Shown piece after piece: positions 1 through 5,167 of a stretch of 5,167 bases of DNA; positions within the stretch are counted from its first letter, which is position 1; each line of letters opens with the position of its first letter. This DNA comes from Pseudomonadota bacterium. GTDB taxonomy: Bacteria > Pseudomonadota > Alphaproteobacteria > Rhizobiales > Hyphomicrobiaceae. The notes beneath the pieces were generated by a model, which ran no database searches, was not told the origin of the DNA, and worked only from the letters and a program-made list of their open reading frames with translations. The DNA lies in the NCBI GenBank assembly GCA_023428365.1, contig JAEYYQ010000082.1:1-5167 (forward strand). Direction: 5' to 3'. Both the position numbers and the translations under genes were made by a program.

Positions 1-1499
1 ATCGACGTCGGATCCGGCGCCGAAAGATCCCTGATCCAGCCGAAGAACGGCGCGTGGCGCATGTCGATGGTGACGAACAGCACCTTGTACAGCGCGAAGA
101 ACACCGGAATCTGGATGAGGATCGGCAGACAGCCTGCCAGCGGATTGATCTTCTCGTTCTTGTAGAGCGCCATCAGCTCCTGCTGCTGGCGCATCTTATA
201 GTCCTTGTAGCGATCGCGAATCCGCTCCATCTCGGGCTGGAGCTTCTTCATCTTTGCCATCGACTCGTAGGACTTGTTGGCGAGCGGGAAGAAAGCGGCC
301 TTGACGATGACCGTCACCGCCAGGATCGCGAGGCCGAAGTTGCCAAGCAGCCCGTAGAGCCACTCGATCAGCCAGAACAGCGGCTTGGTGATGAAGTAGA
401 ACCAGCCCCAATCGATCAACAGGTCGAATTGCAGGATGTTGAGGTTATCGGCATAGCTCTGCACCAGCGAGACCTTACGGGCACCGGCAAAGAACTTTCC
501 TTCCGTTTCCGCGCTGGCACCGGCCGCAACAATGGTCGCCGGCAGCAGATAATCGGTCTGATAGGACTCGATCTGCGTATCGGTCCGCTTGTTGCCCGTC
601 ATCGTGCCGCGATATTCGACGGACTGGTTCGGAATCAGCGTCGCGGCCCAGTATTTATCAGTAATACCGAGCCAGCCACCTACCGCCTTGTCGACTGTCT
701 TGCCGCCATCGTCGAGCGCTTTGGCGTAGGTGATCTCTGTAAAACCACCCTGTCCCAGAACACCGATCAGGCCTTCATGCAGAATGAAGAACCCCTGGAT
801 GTGCGGGGTGCCTTCGCGCCGCAGACGGGCATACGGAAACAAGGTCACGTCGCCAGCCGACTTGTTGTCGACCGCGTCCTTGACCGTGAACATATAGTTG
901 TCGTCGATCGAGATCGTCCGGCGGAACGTCAGGCCCTGGCCATTGTCCCACACCAGTGTGATCGGGGTCTGCGGGGTGAGGGTGCCGCTGCCTTCCATCT
1001 GCCACACCGTCTCACGATCAGGCAGACGAGCGCTGGAGCCGGGAGGCGCCACCCAACCATATTCGGCGAAATAGGCGTTCGGGCCCTCAGCCGGCGACAG
1101 CAGAATGACATTCGGGCTGTTGGGATCAACCGTCTCGCGATACCGCTTCAAAACCAGATCGTCGATGCGGCCGCCCTTGAGAGCAATCGATCCGCCCACC
1201 GCCGGCGTATCGATAGCGACGCGCGGTGAGGCTGCAAGCGCTGCTGCACGCGTTGGCGCAAGACCGCCAGGCCCAACAGCAGCGCCCGGCGCGGTCACGC
1301 CGCCCGGGGTCGGAACGCCCGTGGTTTCTGCACCCGGAGCTGGGACACCCGATGGGCTTGTCGTCTGCTGCTGCGTCTGCCGACGAGCCTGCTCCTCCTG
1401 CATCTTGGGAGAGGCGTAAAACATCTGCCAACCCAGCAGGACGACGATCGAGAGAACGATCGCGATCAGCAGGTTTTTCTGATTGTCTGGCTGGGTCAT
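1..1499 (-). CDS. yidC: Membrane protein insertase YidC (partial, C-terminus beyond left edge)
   Basis: YidC inserts and folds inner-membrane proteins, alone or with SecYEG. The first 499 residues are visible. Residues 9-28 form the N-terminal membrane anchor. Residues about 35-92 are a Gln-rich and then Pro/Gly/Ala-rich linker. Residues about 93-355 form the periplasmic beta-sandwich domain typical of Gram-negative YidC. The conserved 60KD_IMP core starts near 360. Within it, K400 in TVIVKAAFFPLANKSY aligns with the hydrophilic-groove Arg (R366) of E. coli YidC. The cytoplasmic helical hairpin covers about 410-450. The segment ALYKNEKINPLAGCLPILIQ (445-464) is close to E. coli. Alphaproteobacterial YidC is usually around 600 residues, so roughly the last 100 with the final membrane helices are missing. 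The ATG is supported by GAGG (minus strand, 1505-1508) with a 5-base spacer. It lies 115 bases downstream of rnpA and is probably cotranscribed with it. No yidD gene lies between them. Confidence 0.97.
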   Translation of the reverse strand, partial: MTQPDNQKNLLIAIVLSIVVLLGWQMFYASPKMQEEQARRQTQQQTTSPSGVPAPGAETTGVPTPGGVTAPGAAVGPGGLAPTRAAALAASPRVAIDTPAVGGSIALKGGRIDDLVLKRYRETVDPNSPNVILLSPAEGPNAYFAEYGWVAPPGSSARLPDRETVWQMEGSGTLTPQTPITLVWDNGQGLTFRRTISIDDNYMFTVKDAVDNKSAGDVTLFPYARLRREGTPHIQGFFILHEGLIGVLGQGGFTEITYAKALDDGGKTVDKAVGGWLGITDKYWAATLIPNQSVEYRGTMTGNKRTDTQIESYQTDYLLPATIVAAGASAETEGKFFAGARKVSLVQSYADNLNILQFDLLIDWGWFYFITKPLFWLIEWLYGLLGNFGLAILAVTVIVKAAFFPLANKSYESMAKMKKLQPEMERIRDRYKDYKMRQQQELMALYKNEKINPLAGCLPILIQIPVFFALYKVLFVTIDMRHAPFFGWIRDLSAPDPTS

Positions 1500-1554
1500 T
1501 ACCGCCTCGGCTCGTCCCCGGATTTCAGTTGCCTGGGATACGTAGGAAAGTCTG

Positions 1555-1583
1555 GCGGCGTGTTTGCCGCTTTTTCACGCCGC
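1555..1583. repeat. 8-bp inverted repeat (hairpin) between rnpA and yidC
   Basis: GCGGCGTG at 1555-1562 and CACGCCGC at 1576-1583 are perfect reverse complements separated by 13 bases, inside the 115-base rnpA-yidC gap. No T-run follows on the minus (transcribed) strand, so it does not look like an intrinsic terminator. The loop carries GCCGC (plus strand), which could pair with the GCGGC of the left arm as an alternative fold. It may stabilise or separate the rnpA and yidC parts of the transcript. That role is inference. Confidence 0.5.
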
Positions 1584-1614
1584 AGGAAAGGGGCAGCAGG
1601 TCGCGGCCGGCACA

Positions 1615-1998
1615 TTACACGCAACGTTCGGGTTTGCTGCGGTCCTTCACACGATGGACGCGGGACAACGCCAGCAACAAATCCGCCTTCAAATCTGAAT
1701 AGCATTGATTGATCGCTGGCGGCCGGGCGATCACCACATAGTCGAAACCAGTGCGCGCCTGCGGCAGGAGTTCGCGGACGGCTTCCTTGAAACGCCGACG
1801 CACGCGATTGCGCACCACCGCATTGCCAATCTTCTTGGTCACCGTGAAGCCGAAACGCGCCGATCCGGCCTGCTCGCCGCCTGTATCGGGGCTGGCAACA
1901 CGCAACTTCGCTTCGAGAACCAGTGCGGGCGTGCTCCACCTCAAGCCCCCTCTGACTCGAAGAAACTCTGCGCGCCGTCTGAGTGTCATCAGCTCCAC
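1615..1998 (-). CDS. rnpA: Ribonuclease P protein component
   Basis: RnpA is the small basic protein that helps the RNase P RNA bind and cleave the 5' leader of precursor tRNA. The product is 127 residues, normal for the family. It has the N-terminal LRRRAEFLRVR segment, the central strand FGFTVTKKIGNAVVRNR (49-65), and the RNR signature RNRVRRRFKEAVR at 63-75. FDYVVIARP (85-93) is the usual late beta-strand. The start chosen is a GTG at 1996-1998 because AGGAG lies 6 bases upstream. An in-frame ATG three codons later (1987-1989) is the alternative and would give a protein starting MTLRRR. The gene sits 57 bases downstream of rpmH, the nearly universal bacterial arrangement, and shares its promoter. 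An overlapping minus-strand frame (1499-2050) is a shadow with no RnpA features. Confidence 0.96.
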   Translation of the reverse strand: MELMTLRRRAEFLRVRGGLRWSTPALVLEAKLRVASPDTGGEQAGSARFGFTVTKKIGNAVVRNRVRRRFKEAVRELLPQARTGFDYVVIARPPAINQCYSDLKADLLLALSRVHRVKDRSKPERCV

Positions 1999-2004
1999 GC
2001 CGCG

Positions 2005-2009
2005 CTCCT
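2005..2009 (-). promoter_or_regulatory. Ribosome binding site deciding the rnpA GTG start
   Basis: AGGAG on the minus strand ends 6 bases before the GTG at 1998. The ATG nine bases further in would have only GGAG with a 3-base spacer. This favours GTG as the rnpA start. Confidence 0.65.
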
Positions 2010-2055
2010 ATCCGGAGCCTGGAGCCCTTTTTGAGCGCCTGACGCGGCAACTCGA

Positions 2056-2190
2056 TCAGGCTGACAGGCGCTTACGGCCCTTCGCGCGGCGACGGGCGAG
2101 CACGCGAGTTCCACCTACCGTCTGCATGCGTTTACGGAAACCATGGCGGCGCTTGCGGACAAGCCGGCTCGGCTGATATGTGCGCTTCAC
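2056..2190 (-). CDS. rpmH: 50S ribosomal protein L34
   Basis: L34 is a very small, extremely basic protein buried in 23S rRNA of the large subunit. The reading frame encodes 44 residues, beginning (M)[20 protein letters not shown] and ending with [12 protein letters not shown]. This matches the family in length and order: KRTYQPS, the RxxHGFRxR block, the TxxGxxVLxxRRAKGRxxLs block. It starts with GTG. GGAG (minus strand, 2199-2202) lies 8 bases upstream and supports that start. It is the first gene of the rpmH-rnpA-yidC cluster. The sequence is complete and nothing in it is unusual. Confidence 0.98.
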   Translation of the reverse strand: MKRTYQPSRLVRKRRHGFRKRMQTVGGTRVLARRRAKGRKRLSA

Positions 2191-2238
2191 TTTACTATCT
2201 CCGAATCATAGCGGACCACGAGAACAGCCAATCCAGGC

Positions 2239-2257
2239 GGTGGTTGAAAAAGCCACC
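2239..2257 (-). other. Possible small hairpin in the rpmH leader
   Basis: On the minus strand GGTGG and CCACC (plus-strand 2253-2257 and 2239-2243) flank a 9-base loop. A further GG/CC pairing is possible beyond one mismatch. If transcription starts from the promoter at 2320-2348, this lies in the roughly 120-base leader, about 50 bases before the rpmH start. It is followed by CGCC rather than a T-run, so it is not a terminator. It is a weak candidate on its own. Confidence 0.3.
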
Positions 2258-2284
2258 CCCTACACGTCGCGATAAGCCTCGCAA

Positions 2285-2336
2285 CGGCCTGCCCTCGCGT
2301 TCACGAATTGGGTCGGGAGCTTATACGGGCAGGCCG
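2285..2336. repeat. 10-bp inverted repeat overlapping the rpmH promoter
   Basis: CGGCCTGCCC at 2285-2294 and GGGCAGGCCG at 2327-2336 are perfect reverse complements 32 bases apart. The right arm fills most of the spacer between the -35 and -10 elements of the rpmH promoter. The left arm lies about 20-30 bases into the predicted transcript. This placement would suit a DNA-looping or dimeric regulator. A chance origin in GC-rich DNA is also possible. Confidence 0.4.
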
Positions 2337-2348
2337 GAACCAAGTCAA
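2320..2348 (-). promoter_or_regulatory. Sigma-70-type promoter for rpmH-rnpA-yidC
   Basis: On the minus strand TTGACT (2348-2343) is followed after exactly 17 bases by TATAAG (2325-2320). These are close to the consensus -35 and -10 elements of the housekeeping sigma factor. Transcription would start near 2313, giving a leader of about 120 bases before the rpmH GTG. This is the best promoter match seen in the divergent region and points toward the ribosomal gene. Confidence 0.65.
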
Positions 2349-2468
2349 TTGCGAGGCCAAGGGAAGTCCGAAGCGCTTTGAGCGACCGCTTTTCAACAGT
2401 TATCGCCCCCCTTCACGTGTGCTTGAGACCTAGTTTCCTTTTTATCTCGAACCGAGCATTTACTGGTG

Positions 2469-2491
2469 GTCGTCACCGAAAGGTAGACGAC
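2469..2491 (+). promoter_or_regulatory. GAAA-tetraloop hairpin upstream of the redox gene cluster
   Basis: GTCGTCACC (2469-2477) pairs with GGT plus GACGAC (2482-2484 and 2486-2491). This gives nine base pairs with a single bulged A at 2485, closed by a GAAA loop (2478-2481). GNRA tetraloops are stable in RNA. On the minus strand the loop would be TTTC, which favours function on the plus strand. It lies about 88 bases before the chosen ATG at 2579, so it would be in the leader RNA if transcription begins upstream of 2469. No T-run follows, so it is not an intrinsic terminator. Confidence 0.45.
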
Positions 2492-2578
2492 TGGACGCGC
2501 GCCTCCCGTTAAGATTGTTTGAAACGTCCATGCGCGCGGATTGCGGGCATCCTGCTCGCGGGCTTCGGAACGATTGCC

Positions 2579-3391
2579 ATGACAGGCGGCGACAGTCGCA
2601 GATCTGGTTTTGGGATACGGCGCTGGCTTCCGGTTGCCGTGCTGGTTGCATTGATGGGACTAGCCTACGGGCTGGGCCTCCACAAAGAGCTCACGCTGAA
2701 GACAATCGGTCTGAACTACAAATACATGATGGCGTACATCGACGCCCATTTCGTAGAGGCTCTGCTCCTTTATACGGTCGGATACGTCCTTGTCGTCGCG
2801 CTGTCCCTGCCAGGCGCCTTGGTCATGACGCTCTCCGGCGGGCTCCTGTTCGGCTGGAAAGTTGCCGCCCCCGCGACCGTGATCGCCGCAACAATCGGGG
2901 CGACCATCGTCTTTTTAGTTGCACGCTCATCCTGCGGCGAGGCACTCGCGGCCAGAGCCGGTCCATGGCTCGGCAAGCTGCGTGACGGGTTCAAGGAGAA
3001 CGCGCTGAGCTATCTCCTGTTTTTGCGTCTGGTTCCGGTGTTTCCCTTCGTTGTCGTCAATCTGGCACCGGCATTGCTCGGTGTACCGCTGCACACCTAC
3101 CTGATCGGGACATTCCTCGGCATCATTCCGGGCACGGTTGCATTTACCGTTGCCGGCGCCGGACTTGGAAGCGTGATCGACGCGCAGAACGTGGCCTATA
3201 AGGCTTGTCTCGCTCGGATGGCCGCGAATCCAGATATTGTCTGTTCCTACCACATCAAGACGCATGCGCTCCTGACCCCGGAGGTCATCGCTGCGTTTGT
3301 GCTTTTGGGCGTCGTGGCGCTTATTCCCGTGGCGGTCAAGAAATGGAGCAAACGAGATGCAGCGGCACAATCCAAATGGCGGCAGCCATGA
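2579..3391 (+). CDS. TVP38/TMEM64 family (VTT/DedA superfamily) inner-membrane protein
   Basis: This 270-residue polytopic protein belongs to the VTT superfamily (old name SNARE-associated Golgi protein). Several members have been linked to lipid scrambling or transport, but no specific substrate can be read here. Residues 16-33 form the first membrane helix. Residues 76-92 carry the family block SLPGALVMTLSGGLLFG. Helices follow near 96-116 and 143-165. FLRLVPVFPFVVVNLAPALL (148-167) and the GIIPGT turn (181-186) are the paired half-helix motif of the domain. A soluble loop of about 35 residues (200-234) contains C210 and C222, and the last helix is at 235-253. The ATG at 2579 is chosen because it has a weak GGAA 8 bases upstream and starts just before the first helix. 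The frame stays open to a TTG at 2519 that lacks a ribosome binding site; that would add a hydrophobic N-terminal stretch. Its 3' end overlaps the next gene by 35 bases. Confidence 0.88.
   Translation: MTGGDSRRSGFGIRRWLPVAVLVALMGLAYGLGLHKELTLKTIGLNYKYMMAYIDAHFVEALLLYTVGYVLVVALSLPGALVMTLSGGLLFGWKVAAPATVIAATIGATIVFLVARSSCGEALAARAGPWLGKLRDGFKENALSYLLFLRLVPVFPFVVVNLAPALLGVPLHTYLIGTFLGIIPGTVAFTVAGAGLGSVIDAQNVAYKACLARMAANPDIVCSYHIKTHALLTPEVIAAFVLLGVVALIPVAVKKWSKRDAAAQSKWRQP
3345..3348 (+). promoter_or_regulatory. Ribosome binding site of the oxidoreductase, inside the preceding gene
   Basis: GGAG 8 bases before the ATG at 3357 decides the start of the flavoprotein. The frame is open further upstream to a TTG at 3297, but that site has no purine-rich motif and would add residues unrelated to the family. 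Confidence 0.6.
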
Positions 3392-4838
3392 CGCCGCCCC
3401 CTCGTCCGCCAGCAAAACCGATGTCATCGAAACCGACATCTGCGTGATCGGCGCCGGATCGGGCGGATTGTCGGTTGCAGCAGCCGCAGCAGCCTTCGGG
3501 CGCAGCGTGGTGCTGATCGAAAAACACAAGATGGGCGGCGATTGCCTCAACTATGGCTGCGTGCCGTCAAAGGCGCTCATCGCTGCCAGCCGACGCGCGC
3601 ATATCATGCGCAGCAGCGCACCGTTCGGCCTTGCACCAGTCTCACCCGACGTCGACTGGAAGGCTGTGCGCGATCACGTGCGTCATACGATCGATGCGAT
3701 TGCACCCACGGATTCCGTGGAGCGTTTCACAGGGCTCGGGGTACGCGTGCTGCAGGCTCCGGCCCGCTTCATCGACAAGCGGACCGTCCAGGCGGGCGAG
3801 CATCGGATTCGTGCGCGCCGTTTCGTCATCGCGACCGGCTCGTCTCCTGCGGTGCCAGCGATCCCGGGCCTCGATCAGATCTCCTATTTCATAAACGAGA
3901 CGATCTTCGACAACGCAGAGCCCATAGGCCATCTGATCGTCGTCGGGGGCGGGCCGGTCGGCCTGGAATTGGCGCAGGCCTATCTGCGGCTCGGCGCGAA
4001 GGTGACCGTGTTGGAGGCAGGCAAGGCACTCAGCAAAGCCGACCCCGAACTCTCGGTGTTGTTGCTCAAGGCGCTTCGCGACGACGGACTGATCATCCAG
4101 GAGGGCGCAACGGTCGATCGGTTCGAGGGAAACCCAGGTGAAATTCGGGCCACCTACACGATTGATGGCAAAAGCCGGACGATCGAGGGCACCCATGTGC
4201 TCATCGCGACCGGGCGCGTCGCCAACGTGGATGGGCTCAATCTTGAGGCTGCGCGGGTAAAATTCGACAAAAAAGGCATCTCCGTCAGCAGAGGCCTGGT
4301 GACTTCGAACCGCCGTGTCTACGCCATCGGCGACTGTATTGGTGGGCCCCAGTTCACCCACGTCGCCAACTATCAGGCCGGCATCGTTATCCGTCGCGCC
4401 CTGTTCCGTTTGCCGGCCACGGTCGACAACGGCGTCATCCCGTGGGTCACGTTCACGGATCCCGAATATGCCCACGTCGGTCTCACCGAGGACGAAGCGC
4501 GACGCGTGATGATGGGTGTTCGCGTCGTACGCTGGCCGTATCACGAGAACGATCGCGCCCAAGCCGAACGTGCGACTTATGGTCTGGTCAAGGCCATCAC
4601 CGACAAAAAGGGCCGCATCGTCGGCGCCAGTATTGTTGGCGAACAGGCAGGCGAATTGATCCAGATGTGGTCGCTGGCGATCGCGAAAAAGATGAAAATC
4701 AAGGCCATGACCGATTGGATATCCCCCTATCCAACATTTTCAGAGATCAACAAGCGCGCTGCGATCCGCTATTATGCATCGGCGGCCAGCAACCCCATGG
4801 TGCGTAAAGTGGTTTCGTTGCTGGCGAAGCTTGGTTGA
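3357..4838 (+). CDS. Class I pyridine nucleotide-disulfide oxidoreductase (FAD-dependent; Lpd/MerA-like)
   Basis: This 493-residue soluble flavoprotein uses NAD(P)H to reduce a disulfide or similar substrate; the substrate is unknown. After a hydrophilic 25-residue leader comes the FAD-binding fold with GAGSGG at 32-37. The redox-active pair is C63/C68 in GGDCLNYGCVPSK. ATGSSPAVPAIPG (159-171) is the usual linker. The NAD(P)H fold has GGGPVG at 197-202 and ends its second strand in E220, which suggests NADH over NADPH. YAIGD (322-326) supplies the second FAD contact. The dimerisation domain runs from about 360. In its conserved C-terminal motif SPYPTFSE (456-463), Tyr458 stands where Lpd and glutathione reductase have the catalytic His (HxHPTxSE), as in mercuric reductase. 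However, there is no N-terminal metal-binding domain and no C-terminal vicinal cysteine pair, so a mercuric reductase name is not supported. It is translationally coupled to the upstream membrane protein; the two families occur fused in other bacteria. Confidence 0.93.
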   Translation: MQRHNPNGGSHDAAPSSASKTDVIETDICVIGAGSGGLSVAAAAAAFGRSVVLIEKHKMGGDCLNYGCVPSKALIAASRRAHIMRSSAPFGLAPVSPDVDWKAVRDHVRHTIDAIAPTDSVERFTGLGVRVLQAPARFIDKRTVQAGEHRIRARRFVIATGSSPAVPAIPGLDQISYFINETIFDNAEPIGHLIVVGGGPVGLELAQAYLRLGAKVTVLEAGKALSKADPELSVLLLKALRDDGLIIQEGATVDRFEGNPGEIRATYTIDGKSRTIEGTHVLIATGRVANVDGLNLEAARVKFDKKGISVSRGLVTSNRRVYAIGDCIGGPQFTHVANYQAGIVIRRALFRLPATVDNGVIPWVTFTDPEYAHVGLTEDEARRVMMGVRVVRWPYHENDRAQAERATYGLVKAITDKKGRIVGASIVGEQAGELIQMWSLAIAKKMKIKAMTDWISPYPTFSEINKRAAIRYYASAASNPMVRKVVSLLAKLG

Positions 4839-4856
4839 AGCTCAGAAAGCCGGCGC

Positions 4857-4862
4857 GAGGAG
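4857..4862 (+). promoter_or_regulatory. Ribosome binding site of the putative histidine kinase
   Basis: GAGGAG lies just before three overlapping GTG triplets (4862, 4864, 4866). Only the GTG at 4866 opens the long frame. Taking GAGG (4857-4860) as the core gives a 5-base spacer. Confidence 0.55.
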
Positions 4863-4865
4863 TGT

Positions 4866-5167
4866 GTGCCGCAAGACTCGGCTCCGTTAAATGACAATGG
4901 CGGCATCCCACAAGGGGACGCCGGTCGCGAACGCACGTCCGTGGGCGTTGCCGAAAGCGTGCGTCTTGGTCTGCCGTGGAAGCTGCTGTGTCTGACCGCG
5001 CTGTTCGTCATGCTGGCCGAAGTGTTGATCTTCGTCCCCTCGATCGCCAACTTTCGCGTGGTTTGGCTGACCGATCGCCTGACGGCGGCCAGATTGGCAT
5101 CGCTCGCGGCTGAGGCAGCACCCGGCGGTGTTGTCCCGCCAGCGGTGCGCAGCGAACTCCTGAATAC
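4866..5167 (+). CDS. Membrane protein N-terminus, probable sensor histidine kinase (partial, runs off right edge)
   Basis: The frame is open from a GTG at 4866 to the window end, giving 100 residues. Residues 1-35 are hydrophilic and probably cytoplasmic. LPWKLLCLTALFVMLAEVLI (36-55) continued by FVPSIANFR is a single strong membrane helix. The next part, NFRVVWLTDRLTAARLASLA followed by an Ala-rich stretch, begins an extracytoplasmic domain. This layout, and especially the phrase ANFR-x3-LxDRLxAA-x-LA, resembles the start of alphaproteobacterial HAMP-containing sensor kinases. The HAMP, H-box and ATPase domains are outside the window, so the kinase call rests on resemblance from memory. It begins 27 bases after the oxidoreductase stop and in the same frame, with no promoter between them, so it is probably cotranscribed. 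A chemoreceptor or another single-helix sensor is the alternative. Confidence 0.6.
   Translation, partial: MPQDSAPLNDNGGIPQGDAGRERTSVGVAESVRLGLPWKLLCLTALFVMLAEVLIFVPSIANFRVVWLTDRLTAARLASLAAEAAPGGVVPPAVRSELLN

Larger units (their letters stand above)
2191..2578. other. Divergent intergenic region between rpmH and the TVP38-family gene
   Basis: This 388-base stretch separates the leftward ribosomal cluster from the rightward redox cluster. It contains the rpmH ribosome binding site, leader and promoter, an inverted repeat over that promoter, and a hairpin at 2469-2491. I found no convincing rightward promoter; TTGAGA at 2423 has no well-spaced -10. Short open frames here (plus 2178-2381 and minus 2460-2651) overlap real genes and have no recognisable content. 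No tRNA, DnaA-box cluster or mobile element is apparent. Confidence 0.7.

Noticed and set aside
54..1229. 391-codon open frame on the plus strand antisense to yidC
   Set aside because: The minus strand encodes a clear YidC throughout. The plus product is rich in Asp, Arg, His and Gln, has no recognisable domain, and is a typical GC-rich antisense shadow.
1499..2050. 183-codon minus-strand frame overlapping rnpA
   Set aside because: The overlapping 127-codon frame carries the RNR motif and other RnpA features; this one does not.
2178..2381. 67-codon plus-strand frame in the divergent region
   Set aside because: It starts within the antisense of rpmH, runs across the rpmH promoter, has no ribosome binding site and has no recognisable product.
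2191..2578. Replication origin next to rpmH
   Set aside because: In many bacteria rpmH lies beside dnaA and oriC, but no cluster of TTATCCACA-like boxes or AT-rich unwinding region is seen here, and the neighbour is not dnaA.
3303..3310. TTTTGGGC as a slippery site for frameshift fusion of the membrane protein and the oxidoreductase
   Set aside because: It fits the X XXY YYZ pattern in the first gene's frame, but a -1 shift does not lead into the oxidoreductase frame, which is +1. The second gene also has its own ribosome binding site.
3642..4562. 306-codon open frame on the minus strand antisense to the oxidoreductase
   Set aside because: It mirrors the flavoprotein gene, its composition is shadow-like, and no family features are visible.
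3357..4838. Mercuric reductase (merA)
   Set aside because: The active-site motif and Tyr resemble MerA, but the metal-binding N-terminal domain and C-terminal vicinal cysteines are absent, and no other mer genes are nearby.
4836..4868. TGA readthrough joining the oxidoreductase to the downstream sensor protein
   Set aside because: The two genes share a frame with no further stop in the 27-base gap, but the downstream gene has a good ribosome binding site and start. The open gap is short enough to be chance.

Overview
The window looks like a chromosomal segment of an alphaproteobacterium, most likely in the Hyphomicrobiales (Rhizobiales). The reasons are the GC-rich coding sequence, the gene order rpmH-rnpA-yidC with no dnaA beside it, the alphaproteobacterial style of the YidC and L34 proteins, and frequent GTG starts. 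I cannot name a genus.

Left half (about 1-2190, minus strand): a conserved housekeeping cluster read right to left. rpmH (ribosomal protein L34) is followed by rnpA (protein subunit of RNase P) and yidC (membrane protein insertase, cut by the left edge). L34 is a ribosome component, RnpA matures tRNA, and YidC inserts membrane proteins made by those ribosomes. A good sigma-70-like promoter lies about 130-160 bases upstream of rpmH. A 10-bp inverted repeat overlaps it.

Middle (2191-2578): a 388-base divergent intergenic region. It holds the rpmH promoter and leader on the minus strand. On the plus strand it has a clear GAAA-tetraloop hairpin ahead of the rightward genes. I find no RNA gene, IS element, CRISPR or convincing protein gene in it.

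Right half (2579-5167, plus strand): a tight three-gene unit. It encodes a TVP38/TMEM64 (VTT/DedA superfamily) polytopic membrane protein, then a class I pyridine nucleotide-disulfide oxidoreductase whose start overlaps the previous gene by 35 bases, then 27 bases later the N-terminus of a membrane protein that is probably a sensor histidine kinase (cut by the right edge). The first two families are known to occur as one fused polypeptide in other bacteria, so a joint membrane-associated redox function is likely. The oxidoreductase keeps its redox-active cysteine pair but has Tyr where lipoamide dehydrogenase and glutathione reductase have the catalytic His. It also lacks the C-terminal cysteine pair of mercuric reductase, so its substrate is open. 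This pair, with its possible sensor kinase, is the most interesting part of the window.
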